This document shows, in pieces, positions 8,611 through 17,585 of a DNA stretch of 64,000 nt (within the stretch, counting starts at the first letter, position 1; every line of letters begins with the position of its first letter). Source of the stretch: JBBROH01 sp038229595 (GTDB lineage Bacteria > Chloroflexota > Chloroflexia > QHBQ01). The stretch spans positions 1 through 64,000 of the forward strand of contig JBBROH010000002.1 in NCBI GenBank assembly GCA_038229595.1, in the 5' to 3' direction. The translations under genes and the position numbers were made by a program. The notes below the pieces were generated by a model. It searched no databases, had not been told where the DNA came from, and saw only the letters and a list, made by a program, of their open reading frames with translations.

Positions 8611-8797
8611 GCAGGCAGGAAACAAATCGCGGCTGCCAAAACCAGATGCTGAGGGGCTGCTAGGGTCGGCAGGGCGGCGCAACTTGCCATAACAAGTAAC
8701 TGAGTCCATTGTAGCAGAAAAACCTTGCGCTGGCAAGTAGTTGAGCAGAAAATGATGGCTGGATGTGCTAAAGTACCAGCCGGGCTACGGGCTGTGG

Positions 8798-9457
8798 CTA
8801 GCGTTCAGCCAGGCTGCCCAGGCGTTGGCTCATATCCAGCACAGCGGCCTCGGTCTCCGCGGCAGTGGGGCTGTGGTCGTAGAGGCTGGTTAGCTCGAAG
8901 GGGGGGCCAAAGGTGATCGAAACGCGGTGGGGGCGGGGGAAGCGGCTACCCTTCGGCAGCACCTTGTTGGTACCAGTGATATAGGCGGGGATGATCGGGC
9001 AGCGCAGCTTGCTTGCCAGGCGGATCGCCCCCGTCCGCATCTGCTGCAACTCGCCGTCCGTGCTGCGCGTCCCCTCTGGGAAAGTGACCAGGCACTTGCC
9101 GTCCTTGAGGATAGCCAGCGAACGGCGGGTAGCGGTGGTGTCGCGCACGTTGCGGTTGACTGCAAAGCCGCCCAGGTTGCCCAGAATCCAGCCCATCACT
9201 TTGCTATCCCACAACTCCTCTTTCGCCATGAAGTAGAGCGTCTGCGGCCAGGCTGCCCAGCCGACCAGCGGCGGGTCGATCAGGCTCAGATGGTTGGCAA
9301 CGATGATGTAGGGGCCATGCTTGGGCAGGTGTTGCTTGCCGCGAACACGCGTCCGCAGGTAGATGCGGAAGGCGAAGGTGAAGATGATCTCGGCGACGAT
9401 CCGCACCACCGGGTTGATGTTCGCTTGGGGTGTACGTTCTGGCTCGGGCTGGGGCAT
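8798..9457 (-). CDS. plsC: 1-acyl-sn-glycerol-3-phosphate acyltransferase
   Basis: 219 aa. Transfers an acyl chain to lysophosphatidate to give phosphatidate, at the membrane surface. The acyltransferase motifs are in order: NHLSLIDPP (the catalytic NHx4D box), then FAVNRN, FPEGTRS, and PAYITGTNKV. A single hydrophobic helix (about 20-35) can anchor it. I choose the ATG at 9457, with GAAGG 8 nt before it; a GTG at 9466 in frame is an alternative. It follows cdsA, whose stop is about 12 nt upstream, so the enzyme making phosphatidate and the one using it are co-transcribed. Confidence 0.9.
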   Translation of the reverse strand: MPQPEPERTPQANINPVVRIVAEIIFTFAFRIYLRTRVRGKQHLPKHGPYIIVANHLSLIDPPLVGWAAWPQTLYFMAKEELWDSKVMGWILGNLGGFAVNRNVRDTTATRRSLAILKDGKCLVTFPEGTRSTDGELQQMRTGAIRLASKLRCPIIPAYITGTNKVLPKGSRFPRPHRVSITFGPPFELTSLYDHSPTAAETEAAVLDMSQRLGSLAER

Positions 9458-9468
9458 GGTTGGCACCT

Positions 9469-10383
9469 TCAGAGGATGTGCAGACTGCTGGCGGAGAGGT
9501 AGAAGTAGACGACGACGAGGGCAAAGATGATGCTATCCAGCCGATCCAACAGCCCGCCGTGGCCAGGGATCAGGTGGCTACTATCCTTGACCCCCATCGC
9601 CCGCTTGAGCATGGACTCGATCAGGTCGCCGAGTACCGCAGCGGGAGCCAGCACCGCCGCCAGCAGCAAGGCGGCCAGCGGGCTGAGAGTAGGGATCAGC
9701 CCGCCGAAGCTGAACAGAACCGCCACCACAATCGCAGTCAGGATGCCGCCAATCGTACCCTCCCAGGTCTTGCCGGGGCTAATCCAGGGGATCATCTTGT
9801 GTTTGCCCCAGCGCGTGCCGCTGAAGTACGCCCCGGTGTCGGCGGAGGCCGTGCAGAGGATGACGAAGGCCAGCCACCAGACGCTATCCAGGTAGACGTA
9901 CCAGCCCAGGCGCAGCAGCCAGCCAACATAGAGCAGGCAGCCGAGCGTAAGCGCAAGATCGAGCCAGACGCGGCTAACGGCGGCACGATCCAGGCTGGGC
10001 GGGGCAACCGATGGTAGGCCCGCCGCAAAGTTGCTGCGCTCCTGCCCTACCTGCCCGCCAGTCCCTTTCCACAAGAGGCTAACCAGCAGTGCGCCGAGCA
10101 GGATCGGCAGGGCCAGGCCACGCTGCACCGTGAAGTCAGCGACGATCAGGTTGGGGTGTGTGGTCGCGCTCTCTAGATAAGCATCGAGGACGAGCAGCAC
10201 CGAGCCGCCGATTGCCACCCAACGCACCGGCTGGTAGCCGCCCGCCTGGGCCATCGCACAGAACTCGTAGGCGCAGGCCCCGGCGATCAGCAGCAGCACC
10301 AACCCAACGTAAGGCGGTGGCGCACTCAGCACCGCCACCACCACCCCGATCAGCACCAATCCACTAACGATCCGCGTCCGCAT
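9469..10383 (-). CDS. cdsA: Phosphatidate cytidylyltransferase
   Basis: 304 aa integral membrane enzyme making CDP-diacylglycerol from phosphatidate and CTP. The family signature is complete near the C-terminus (KDSSHLIPGHGGLLDRLDS), preceded by DTGAYFSGTRWG and PGKTWEG. Eight or so hydrophobic segments are visible. ATG start at 10383. First gene of a two-gene cdsA-plsC operon. A TATAAT (minus strand, 10452-10447) lies upstream; a TTGACA at 10466-10461 is only 8 nt from it, too close to be its -35. Confidence 0.93.
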   Translation of the reverse strand: MRTRIVSGLVLIGVVVAVLSAPPPYVGLVLLLIAGACAYEFCAMAQAGGYQPVRWVAIGGSVLLVLDAYLESATTHPNLIVADFTVQRGLALPILLGALLVSLLWKGTGGQVGQERSNFAAGLPSVAPPSLDRAAVSRVWLDLALTLGCLLYVGWLLRLGWYVYLDSVWWLAFVILCTASADTGAYFSGTRWGKHKMIPWISPGKTWEGTIGGILTAIVVAVLFSFGGLIPTLSPLAALLLAAVLAPAAVLGDLIESMLKRAMGVKDSSHLIPGHGGLLDRLDSIIFALVVVYFYLSASSLHIL

Positions 10384-10507
10384 CTTGCTACCTCAGCTTC
10401 TTTACTCGCTGCGAAGGCCCGCTCTTGCACCCTCTAACTTGTTGCTATTATACACGCTCCTGTCAACAGCGCCCCACTAACCAGCAGCACCTGGCTATTG
10501 CATAGGC

Positions 10508-10516
10508 TGGTATAAT
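10508..10516 (+). promoter_or_regulatory. Extended -10 promoter of plsY
   Basis: TGGTATAAT at 10508-10516 with no -35 at normal spacing. It lies 68 nt before the plsY start codon. Confidence 0.5.
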
Positions 10517-10584
10517 AGAGACGTAGCACTGGGTAGCTGGACTGCCCAGGCAGAGACTGATGCTCCCTGGAAGGAGGTTCAAAG

Positions 10585-11256
10585 ATGACCCTCAGCTTTA
10601 TCCTGCTCATCATCGTCGCCTACGTGATCGGCGGCATTCCCAGCGGCCCGCTGGTGGTTGACCGCCGTGGTGTTGACCTGACGACGCGCGGCAGTGGCAA
10701 GACGGGCATGACCAATGTAATGCGGACAGCAGGCTATGGCCCGGCTGCACTTGTCGCGGTGGGCGACATCCTCAAGGGCGTGCTGGCGATCTTCGCCGCC
10801 CGCTGGATTATCTACAACGTGGGCCAGTTTGAGCCGACGATCAACCTCGGTAGCTTGCAGATCGCCACCGTGCCGCTCGTCGAGTTCATTGCCGCAACGG
10901 TGGTGATCGCCGGTCACGTCTGGTCGATCTGGCTGCGCCTGTTCACTGGCAAGTGGAGCGGCGGGCGGGGGGTGCTGACCGGGGCGGGGGCTGTGCTGGT
11001 GGTGATGCCGGTCGCGGCAGTGGTAGCCACCCTGATCGCAGTGCCGCTGGTGTTGATCTCGCGCTACGTTAGCCTCGGTTCGATCACTGGGGCGGCGATC
11101 ATTGGCCTGGTGATCTTGATCGCGGTCTTGTTGCAGCAGGCCAACTGGCTCTACCTGTTCTTCATCATCCTGCCCATCTTCGTCATTGCCGCCCACAAAG
11201 ACAATATTGATCGCCTGCTCAAAGGCACCGAACGACGGCTGGGCGAGAAAGCCTAG
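10585..11256 (+). CDS. plsY: Glycerol-3-phosphate acyltransferase PlsY
   Basis: 223 aa, five to six hydrophobic helices, GGAAGGAGG ribosome site at 10569-10577. Uses acyl-phosphate to acylate glycerol 3-phosphate, the first step of phospholipid synthesis. Motif 1 is GSGKTGMTNVMR (normally GSGNxGATNxxR), motif 2 starts with GHVWSIW and continues to GGRGV with extra residues between, and motif 3 is AHKDNIDRLLKGTE, close to consensus. Motifs 1 and 2 depart from the standard (Asn to Lys, Ala to Met, Pro to Ser). It begins a plsY-moaB transcription unit and diverges from cdsA. Confidence 0.82.
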   Translation: MTLSFILLIIVAYVIGGIPSGPLVVDRRGVDLTTRGSGKTGMTNVMRTAGYGPAALVAVGDILKGVLAIFAARWIIYNVGQFEPTINLGSLQIATVPLVEFIAATVVIAGHVWSIWLRLFTGKWSGGRGVLTGAGAVLVVMPVAAVVATLIAVPLVLISRYVSLGSITGAAIIGLVILIAVLLQQANWLYLFFIILPIFVIAAHKDNIDRLLKGTERRLGEKA

Positions 11257-11282
11257 CTGCCAACCCAGCTATAGGAGATATG

Positions 11283-11864
11283 ATGAAGCACGAGTATGGT
11301 GGAGACGAGCAGATCAAGGTGGGCGTGTTGACGGTCAGCGACAGCAGGCATAGCGACCCAAACAACGATGACCTCAGCGGTCAGCAGGCCCAGCGCGAGA
11401 TCGTGGCGGGGCTGGCAGGCGCGGTTATCGCCCAGTATGCCGTTGTGCCAGACGAGCAGGCCCAGATCGAGGCGACCCTCATCCGCTGGGCCGACGATCT
11501 ACAACTTGACCTGATCCTCACTACTGGCGGCACCGGCCTGACCGCCCGCGATGTGACCCCCGAAGCAACGCTGGCGGTCGGCCATCGTATTGTTCCCGGC
11601 TACGGCGAACTGATGCGGGTGGGAACGGCGCAGTACACCATCCTCAGCTATCTTTCGCGCAGCGTGGCGGTGCAGCGCGGTGGCACGTTGATCGTCAACC
11701 TGCCCGGCAGCCCGAACGCGGTGCGCGAGTGCATTGGCGCGATCATGCCGCTGCTGCCGCACAGTGTCAAGCTGATCCACAACGAAGTAGGCCAGCACAC
11801 GCCTACGCTGGAGTTAGCGATTAGCTGCTTCGTTCGCGCAGCTTCAGGCTCTGTAGCTTGTTGA
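11283..11864 (+). CDS. Molybdenum cofactor protein, MoaB/MogA family
   Basis: 193 aa. These enzymes adenylylate molybdopterin before metal insertion. Family marks: GVLTVSDSR near the N-terminus, LILTTGGTGLTARDVTPEA (substrate pocket, TTGGTG), and VNLPGSP. Two adjacent ATG codons (11280 and 11283) are possible; AGGAG at 11273-11277 is better spaced for the second. It starts 26 nt after plsY. Its 3' end overlaps the convergent cysteine desulfurase gene by 44 bp. No other molybdenum-cofactor gene is in the window, so the partners are elsewhere. Confidence 0.87.
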   Translation: MKHEYGGDEQIKVGVLTVSDSRHSDPNNDDLSGQQAQREIVAGLAGAVIAQYAVVPDEQAQIEATLIRWADDLQLDLILTTGGTGLTARDVTPEATLAVGHRIVPGYGELMRVGTAQYTILSYLSRSVAVQRGGTLIVNLPGSPNAVRECIGAIMPLLPHSVKLIHNEVGQHTPTLELAISCFVRAASGSVAC

Positions 11865-13008
11865 CTACGGCGGGCAGTTTGGCGAGAACGTAGTCTATGT
11901 CGGCCTCCGTGTTGCTTGCGCCGAGGCTCAAGCGCAGGCTGCCGACTGCCAGTGCGTCAGGGATGCCCATTGCGCGCAGCACATGGCTGGGTTCGACCGC
12001 CCCGCTGGTGCAGGCCGAGGCCGAGCTAGCCGCGATACCCAGCAGATCGAGGCGCAGCAACAACGTCTCTGCCTCCACGTCGGGCAGGCAGAAGTTGGCG
12101 TTGCCAGGCAACCGCTCCACAGGGTGGCCGTTGAGGATCGCGCCAGGGATGCTGCCCAGCACCCCCCCGATCAGCCGCTCGCGCAAGCCACGCAGACGGG
12201 CCGCTTCAGCCTCCCGCTTCCCCTCAGCGATGGTCAGGGCGGTAGCGAGGCCGACGATCCCAGCCACATTCTCCGTGCCAGCCCGCCGCTTGCTCTCCTG
12301 CGAGCCGCCACTCTGCTGGTAGAGCAGGCGGCTGCCGCCACGCACGTACAGCACGCCCACCCCCTTCGGCCCGTAGAACTTGTGGGCCGAGAGCGCGAGC
12401 AAGTCTACCCCCAGCCGATCTACATCAAGGTCGAGGCTGCCACCCGCCTGCACCGCATCGCTGTGGAACGGCACAGCAGCCCGCTGCGCCACCGCCGCGA
12501 TCTGCGCGATTGGGTTGATCGTCCCCACCTCGTTGTTGGCGTACATGATGCTGATCAGCCGCGTGTCGGGCTGGATCGCTGCCGCCACCGCGTCGGGGCT
12601 GACCATGCCAAACCTGTCTACTGGTAGATATGTCACCTTGAAGCCGCGGTGGGCAAGGTACTCTGCGCTGTGCAACACCGCGTGATGCTCCGCTACGCTG
12701 GTGATGATGTGACCCACCCCCTGCTGGGCGAGGGCTACACCCTTGAGCGCGAGGTTGTCGCTCTCTGTGCCACCGCTGGTGAAGATCAGCTCCTGCGGAC
12801 GGCAATGCAGCACCGCCGCCACCTGTCGCCGGGCCGCTTCCAGCCCCTCGTGCGCCAGCCGCCCCTCAGCGTGGACGCTGCTGGGGTTGCCATAGCTGGC
12901 GTTGAAGTAGGGTAGCATCGCGGCGATCACCTCAGGGGCGAGGGGCGTGGTCGCGGCGTGGTCAAAGTAGAGGCGGCGTGGGCCGCTGTTAAGCAAAACA
13001 TCCATCAT
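11821..13008 (-). CDS. Cysteine desulfurase (NifS/IscS family)
   Basis: 395 aa PLP enzyme releasing sulfur from cysteine for Fe-S clusters, thio-tRNA or molybdenum cofactor. N-terminus YFDHAATTPL is diagnostic; PLP-binding Lys in LSAHKFYGPKG; persulfide-forming Cys in SSASACTSG; also RAGTENV. An upstream open frame to 13164 would cross the promoter, so the start is placed at the ATG at 13008 (another ATG follows at 13005; AGGGTGA precedes both). No iscU or other Fe-S gene is adjacent. The gene is transcribed divergently from the methyltransferase gene and has a near-consensus promoter. Confidence 0.92.
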   Translation of the reverse strand: MMDVLLNSGPRRLYFDHAATTPLAPEVIAAMLPYFNASYGNPSSVHAEGRLAHEGLEAARRQVAAVLHCRPQELIFTSGGTESDNLALKGVALAQQGVGHIITSVAEHHAVLHSAEYLAHRGFKVTYLPVDRFGMVSPDAVAAAIQPDTRLISIMYANNEVGTINPIAQIAAVAQRAAVPFHSDAVQAGGSLDLDVDRLGVDLLALSAHKFYGPKGVGVLYVRGGSRLLYQQSGGSQESKRRAGTENVAGIVGLATALTIAEGKREAEAARLRGLRERLIGGVLGSIPGAILNGHPVERLPGNANFCLPDVEAETLLLRLDLLGIAASSASACTSGAVEPSHVLRAMGIPDALAVGSLRLSLGASNTEADIDYVLAKLPAVVNKLQSLKLRERSS

Positions 13009-13062
13009 TTCACCCTGTTCTAGTGCAATGCCTATGGAGATCGGTAGCTGTTTCCTGCTATC

Positions 13063-13091
13063 ATTATAACGACCGCTGCGTGAGAGGTCAA
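13063..13091 (-). promoter_or_regulatory. Sigma70-type promoter of the cysteine desulfurase gene
   Basis: Minus strand TTGACC (13091-13086), exact 17-nt spacer, TATAAT (13068-13063). The leader to the start codon is about 48 nt. Confidence 0.75.
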
Positions 13092-13104
13092 TTAGCGTTT
13101 CGGC

Positions 13105-13133
13105 TTGACATTCTAGCCCTGGCAAACTAAACT
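13105..13133 (+). promoter_or_regulatory. Promoter predicting a leaderless methyltransferase mRNA
   Basis: TTGACA (13105-13110), 17 nt, TAAACT (13128-13133). The A of the start codon is at 13141, 8 nt after the -10, exactly where transcription would begin. No ribosome-binding sequence lies between. Confidence 0.65.
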
Positions 13134-13140
13134 TTACCCT

Positions 13141-14019
13141 ATGGAACAAAGCAGCCAAAGCCAACCGCCCATCCTCTCCTACGTGCAGGTGTTTCCTCTG
13201 CTACAGGCGAAGCGGGTTGGCACCACCCACACCACCCTCTCGCTCGACCTCAACCAGACGCGGGTGGCGGTGGAGCTTGACGAGGGGGGGGTTTCGCTAC
13301 CCGACGGCCAGCACCTACCCTGGGACGAAGTGGTAAAGGTGAGCGAGGGCGGGCGCAAGGGCTTCTACAAGTGTTACACCATCGAAGGTGGCACAGCGAG
13401 GGAGATCATGATCTTTAGCGGCCAAACCAACTGGCTACGCACCCTGATCGCTACCGAGGCGGCCCCCACCATGCTGGTCAGCGGCATCGTCATGCACCGC
13501 ATCAAGGACACCAACCCGCTGGAAGACACCCGCCGCAAGGTCAAGACGATAGCCCCCCTCAGTGGCGAAGTGTTGGACACCGCCACTGGCCTGGGCTACA
13601 CTGCGATTGAGGCCGCGCGTGGGGCGGTGAGCCGCGTGCTGACCATCGAGCTAGACCCCGCCAGCTTGCAGGTGGCCCGCCTCAACCCCTGGTCGCGGGA
13701 GTTGTTCAGCAACCCGCGCATCCAACAGATCGTGGGCGACAGTTATGCGGAAGTGCCGAAGCTGGCGGATGACCGCTTCAGCCGCATCATCCACGACCCG
13801 CCCACCTTCAGCCTGGGTGGGGAACTCTACTCTGGCGCGTTCTACAAACAACTATACCGGGTGCTGAAGCGCGGTGGCAAACTCTTTCACTACATTGGCG
13901 ACCTGGAGAGCAACTCTGGCGGGCGGGTGGTACGTGGCGTACTACAACGGCTGCAAGATGCGGGCTTTAAGCAGGTGACGAAGCGGCAGGATGCCTTCGG
14001 CCTGACAGCGATCAAGTAG
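13141..14019 (+). CDS. Class I SAM-dependent methyltransferase
   Basis: 292 aa. The C-terminal 160 residues form a Rossmann methyltransferase: motif I VLDTATGLGYTA (about 140-151), acidic strand LTIELDP, and HDPPTF (about 219-224) resembling the NPPY/DPPY motif of enzymes acting on nucleic-acid bases. The N-terminal 130 residues are beta-rich and not recognised. It resembles, from memory, an archaeal-type predicted methyltransferase group (COG2521); the substrate is unknown. ATG is 2 nt before the exporter gene's start on the other side: the EamA gene begins at 14022, so the two are co-transcribed. It seems to be expressed from a leaderless transcript. Confidence 0.7.
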   Translation: MEQSSQSQPPILSYVQVFPLLQAKRVGTTHTTLSLDLNQTRVAVELDEGGVSLPDGQHLPWDEVVKVSEGGRKGFYKCYTIEGGTAREIMIFSGQTNWLRTLIATEAAPTMLVSGIVMHRIKDTNPLEDTRRKVKTIAPLSGEVLDTATGLGYTAIEAARGAVSRVLTIELDPASLQVARLNPWSRELFSNPRIQQIVGDSYAEVPKLADDRFSRIIHDPPTFSLGGELYSGAFYKQLYRVLKRGGKLFHYIGDLESNSGGRVVRGVLQRLQDAGFKQVTKRQDAFGLTAIK

Positions 14020-14021
14020 CA

Positions 14022-14996
14022 ATGCAAGAGCAAACAGCAAGAGCAAACAAGCAGCTAGCCGCAGACCTATCGCTGGTCGGCGTAGTGTTGATCTGGGGCG
14101 CAACCTTCATCCTGATTAAGGACGCGCTAAAGGAGACTGCGCCGCAGCTCTTTCTCAGCGTACGCTTCGCCAGTGCTGCGGCTGCCCTGCTGCTGATCGT
14201 GTTGTTCACGGGCAGGTGGGCTGGCTGGCGGCAACGCGAGTTGGCTGGCGGCCTGCTGATCGGTCTCGCCTACTGGCTGGGCTTCATCTTGCAGACTATC
14301 GGCTTGCAGTACACCACCGCCAGCAATGCGGGCTTCATTACCGGGCTGTCGGTGGTGCTGGTGCCGCTCTTTGCCTACCTGCTGCTGGGCCAGCGGCCTG
14401 GGGTCTGGCCTGTCGTCGGGGTGGCGGTGGCGGTTGTCGGCCTGGCTCTGCTCAGCGTGCAGGACGGCTTCACGGTGCGGATTGGCGACTGGCTCCAGAT
14501 TGCTTCGGCAGCCTGCTTCGCCATGCAGATAGTCCTGGTTAGCCGCTATGCAGCAGGAGCGGACGCTCTGCGGCTGTCGCTGGTAGCGATGACGGTGGCA
14601 GGCGCACTTAGCTTGCTGGGTTCGGCGGCCTTCGAGTTGCCGGTCGGGGCTGGCTGGCTGCTACCGCCGAATGTGATACTGGCGGCGGTCTTTATGGGCC
14701 TGGTTGCCAGTGCGCTGGCGCAGGTGTTGCAGGCAGTAGCACAGCGGGCCACCAGCCCGACGCACGTGGCCCTGATCTTCACCCTTGAGCCAGTCGCAGC
14801 GGCAGCCTTCGCCTGGCTCCTCGGCGGCGAGTTGTTGAGCGGACGGCAACTGTTCGGCTGTGGGCTGATCCTCGGCGGGATGTTGCTGGCCGAGTGCGCC
14901 CCCCAGCTAGTCGGCAGGCTACGAAAGATGAACAAACAGAGCGCAGTTACCCCGCTACCCTCGCTGCCGCTTGGCGACGAGCCGAAGCGCGCATAG
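14022..14996 (+). CDS. EamA/DMT-family transporter
   Basis: 324 aa with ten hydrophobic helices in two five-helix EamA repeats (about 18-145 and 160-295). Typical motifs are GATFILIKDAL near helix 1, NAGFITGLSVVLVPLF in the first repeat and SPTHVALIFTLEPV in the second. Family members export amino acids or metabolites; the substrate is not predictable. The start codon lies 2 nt after the methyltransferase stop, pointing to translational coupling. The C-terminal tail is short and basic. Confidence 0.87.
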   Translation: MQEQTARANKQLAADLSLVGVVLIWGATFILIKDALKETAPQLFLSVRFASAAAALLLIVLFTGRWAGWRQRELAGGLLIGLAYWLGFILQTIGLQYTTASNAGFITGLSVVLVPLFAYLLLGQRPGVWPVVGVAVAVVGLALLSVQDGFTVRIGDWLQIASAACFAMQIVLVSRYAAGADALRLSLVAMTVAGALSLLGSAAFELPVGAGWLLPPNVILAAVFMGLVASALAQVLQAVAQRATSPTHVALIFTLEPVAAAAFAWLLGGELLSGRQLFGCGLILGGMLLAECAPQLVGRLRKMNKQSAVTPLPSLPLGDEPKRA

Positions 14997-15012
14997 GAAA
15001 ACAGGCTATAAA

Positions 15013-16812
15013 ATGTTCAAGAAGAAGAAGTTCCAGTGCAATATCAGCGAAGCAGCGGCCCAACCAGGTAGCGAGACATCCTCACAGCGGGTTAGCCAGC
15101 CTGCCCGCGACCCCGACGAGGTGCATACCAACCAGACAGTCAACGCGGACGGCAGCACGCCCGACCCGCGTAGTATGCTGGAAGCGATGATCAACAAGGT
15201 GGTTCACGCGGCTGGCAGCCAGGCGGGGATGGTCGCCCTCTACGAGGGGGATCGTCCATTCTACACCGCCAGCGTTGGCCTGGGCGAGGGCGAGGCGCGC
15301 AGCCTGGCCGCCAGCCTCCGCAGTATGCCAGAGTTGCAGGGCGAGGTGGGCGAACAGCAGGCCCAACACACGCTTGGCCTCACCCTCAGCCCAGCGGAGG
15401 CGGTCAGCGGCGTGGCCCGGCTCAAGGGCCACGACCTCCACCTGGTTGCTATCCCCCTACGTGGCGGCGACGGCATGGTGGGCCTGCTCTGCCTGCTCGA
15501 ACCAGGGGAGGGTGGCGACCGCGAGGACATCTTCAACCGTCCCGACATCTACCAGATCATCGTAGATCAGGTGGACATTGTAGCCCAGAATACCCGCCTC
15601 TTGCAACGTATCCTCAACGAGAAGCACTGGTTGGAGGAGGTGATCCAGCAGACCAGCGAGGCGATCCTGGTGGTAGACCCGCAGCGGCGCATCATCGGCC
15701 TCAATCGCGCCCTCGAGCGGCTGACTGGCTGGACGGGGCCGCTGGCCTGGGGGCAAGATGCCGAGCAACTCTTTGACTTCCACACCGCAGCCAGCAGCCA
15801 GCAGAGTGGCAGCAACTACTCACCATCATCCAACTTGTTGCAACGGGCTAGCGGGCAGAGCAGCAACCTGCCTGCCATTCGCGGCCAACACATCGGCGAC
15901 GGCTGGCTAAGTGAGCAGCTAACCACCACCCTGAATGACAGCAGCTATGCCGCCGTGCAGGAACTTACCCTCCTGGCCCACGACGGGCGGCGCGTGCCGG
16001 TGGAAGCCAGTTGCGGGCTGATCCGCGGCAACGACGGCGCAGTATTGGGTGCTACGCTCACCCTGCACGATATCCGCGCCCGCAAGGAGGCAGAGGCAAT
16101 GCAGGCTACCTTCCTCTCGGTCGTCAGCCACGAGTTGCAAACCCCGATTGCGGTGATCAAGGGCTATGCGGGGCTGCTGGGCGACACCATCGGCGAGGAA
16201 AACGCGACCGCCCGCCAGCAGTTGGAGATCGTCAGCCAGGAGAGCGACCGCCTGAGCAAGATGGTGGAGAACTTGATGACCGTCACTCGCCTGCAAGCGG
16301 GCAAGCTGGACATCAACCGCGAGCCACTCGACCCCTACAGCCTGCTCAACCGGGTCGCCACCCGCCTGCGTGTCCTGGTGGCCGAGCGGCCAGAGCGCAG
16401 GCTGACCGTTGCCCCCTATCCACCAAAGGGCGACGAGGTGGCTGGCGAGGAGCAACTGCCCGTAGTGATCGGCGACGAGCAGCGGATTGAGCAGGTGTTG
16501 ACCAACCTGGTGGAGAACTCGCTGAAGTATGGGGCGGGCGAGATCACCCTGGCCGCTGAACGGCGGGGCAGCCACGTCTTGTTCAGCGTCAGCGACGAGG
16601 GTGAAGGCGTGCCAGCGCAGGAGCGGGAGCGCATCTTCACCCCCTTCACCCGCCTGGAGGGGCGCATGGTACGCGAGGCGAAGGGGGTGGGGCTGGGGCT
16701 GTACATCGCCCGCGAGATCATCAACGCCCTCGGCGGTAGCATCTGGGTGGAAGAAGCGGCTGGCGGCGGCGCAAGATTTGCTTTCACCCTACCTGTCAGC
16801 AAGGAAGACTGA
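15013..16812 (+). CDS. Cytosolic sensor histidine kinase (GAF-PAS)
   Basis: 599 aa from the ATG at 15013 (an earlier in-frame ATG at 14971 lies inside the exporter gene). No membrane helix. A GAF-like region covers about 50-200, a PAS domain about 205-355 (ILVVDPQRRIIGLNRALERLTG), then HisKA with phospho-acceptor His373 in FLSVVSHELQTP, and a HATPase domain with N-box NLVENSLKYG, G1 VSDEGEGVP, F-box IFTPFTRLEG and G2 GVGLGLYIAREI. The response regulator gene follows by 50 nt, so the two form a pair. The signal is unknown. Confidence 0.9.
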   Translation: MFKKKKFQCNISEAAAQPGSETSSQRVSQPARDPDEVHTNQTVNADGSTPDPRSMLEAMINKVVHAAGSQAGMVALYEGDRPFYTASVGLGEGEARSLAASLRSMPELQGEVGEQQAQHTLGLTLSPAEAVSGVARLKGHDLHLVAIPLRGGDGMVGLLCLLEPGEGGDREDIFNRPDIYQIIVDQVDIVAQNTRLLQRILNEKHWLEEVIQQTSEAILVVDPQRRIIGLNRALERLTGWTGPLAWGQDAEQLFDFHTAASSQQSGSNYSPSSNLLQRASGQSSNLPAIRGQHIGDGWLSEQLTTTLNDSSYAAVQELTLLAHDGRRVPVEASCGLIRGNDGAVLGATLTLHDIRARKEAEAMQATFLSVVSHELQTPIAVIKGYAGLLGDTIGEENATARQQLEIVSQESDRLSKMVENLMTVTRLQAGKLDINREPLDPYSLLNRVATRLRVLVAERPERRLTVAPYPPKGDEVAGEEQLPVVIGDEQRIEQVLTNLVENSLKYGAGEITLAAERRGSHVLFSVSDEGEGVPAQERERIFTPFTRLEGRMVREAKGVGLGLYIAREIINALGGSIWVEEAAGGGARFAFTLPVSKED

Positions 16813-16862
16813 GGGTTTGGGCTAACGCCCCGACCCGCTGTCTCACCCGAAGGAGAAAGAAA

Positions 16863-17585
16863 GTGGCCCAGACGATCCTCGTCGTAGACGACGAACCGCA
16901 CTTGATCAACCTGCTCACCTCGATCCTGGAACAGGCCGAATATGGGGTGATCACCGCCAGCACTGGCCGCGAGGCGATCACCAAAACCCGCGAGGCGATC
17001 CCTGACCTGATCCTGCTGGATGTGATGATGCCTGGCATGGACGGCTTTGAGACGCTCAAGCAACTGCGGCAGGCGACCAACACGCCAGTGATCATGCTGA
17101 CAGTGCAGGCCAGCGAGGCAGACCGGGTGCGCGGCCTTGAACTGGGGGCCGACGACTATGTTGCCAAACCCTTCAGCCACCGCGAACTGCTCAGTCGCAT
17201 CAAGGCGGCCCTGCGGCGGGCGGCAATGGCCCCGACAGTGAGCAGCAGCGAGACGGTCAAGATCGATGAGCGGCTGACGATTGACTTCGATAAGCGCGAG
17301 GTGATCGTCGCTGGCAACGAGGTGAAGCTGCGACCCACCGAGTACCGCCTGCTATCGCAATTGGTCAACAATGCTGGGCGGCTGCTGACCCATGAGGCTC
17401 TGCTGACCCGCGTTTGGGGCCGCGAGTACCGCGACGACACGCAGTTGCTGCGCCTCTACATCACCTACCTGCGCCAGAAAATTGAGATCGACCCGGCCCA
17501 CCCGAAGTACATCTTCAACGAACGCGGCCTCGGCTACCGCTTTGCCGACTATCGGGCGGAGCAGCAGGCCGCCCAGCCACAATAG
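16863..17585 (+). CDS. OmpR/PhoB-family response regulator
   Basis: 240 aa, GTG start with AAGGAG upstream. Receiver domain 1-120 with acidic pair DD at 9-10, phosphorylation site Asp53 in LLDVMMPGMDG, and Lys in the VAKPFSHREL motif. The C-terminal winged helix (about 145-232) has the typical RPTEYRLLSQLVNNAG and TRVWGREY, and ends with NERGLGYRF. It should bind DNA when phosphorylated by the kinase encoded just upstream. A strong terminator follows the gene. Confidence 0.93.
   Translation: MAQTILVVDDEPHLINLLTSILEQAEYGVITASTGREAITKTREAIPDLILLDVMMPGMDGFETLKQLRQATNTPVIMLTVQASEADRVRGLELGADDYVAKPFSHRELLSRIKAALRRAAMAPTVSSSETVKIDERLTIDFDKREVIVAGNEVKLRPTEYRLLSQLVNNAGRLLTHEALLTRVWGREYRDDTQLLRLYITYLRQKIEIDPAHPKYIFNERGLGYRFADYRAEQQAAQPQ

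Noticed and set aside
8683..8735. ACTTGCCA/TGGCAAGT inverted repeat as an operator or terminator
   Set aside because: The arms are short, the loop is long, and it is not placed near a promoter or gene end in a telling way.
10461..10466. TTGACA as -35 of cdsA
   Set aside because: It is only 8 nt from the TATAAT at 10452-10447, too close for polymerase binding.
11821..13164. Long N-terminal extension of the cysteine desulfurase
   Set aside because: The extra 52 codons cover the promoter and lack similarity; the standard N-terminus starts at 13008 or 13005.
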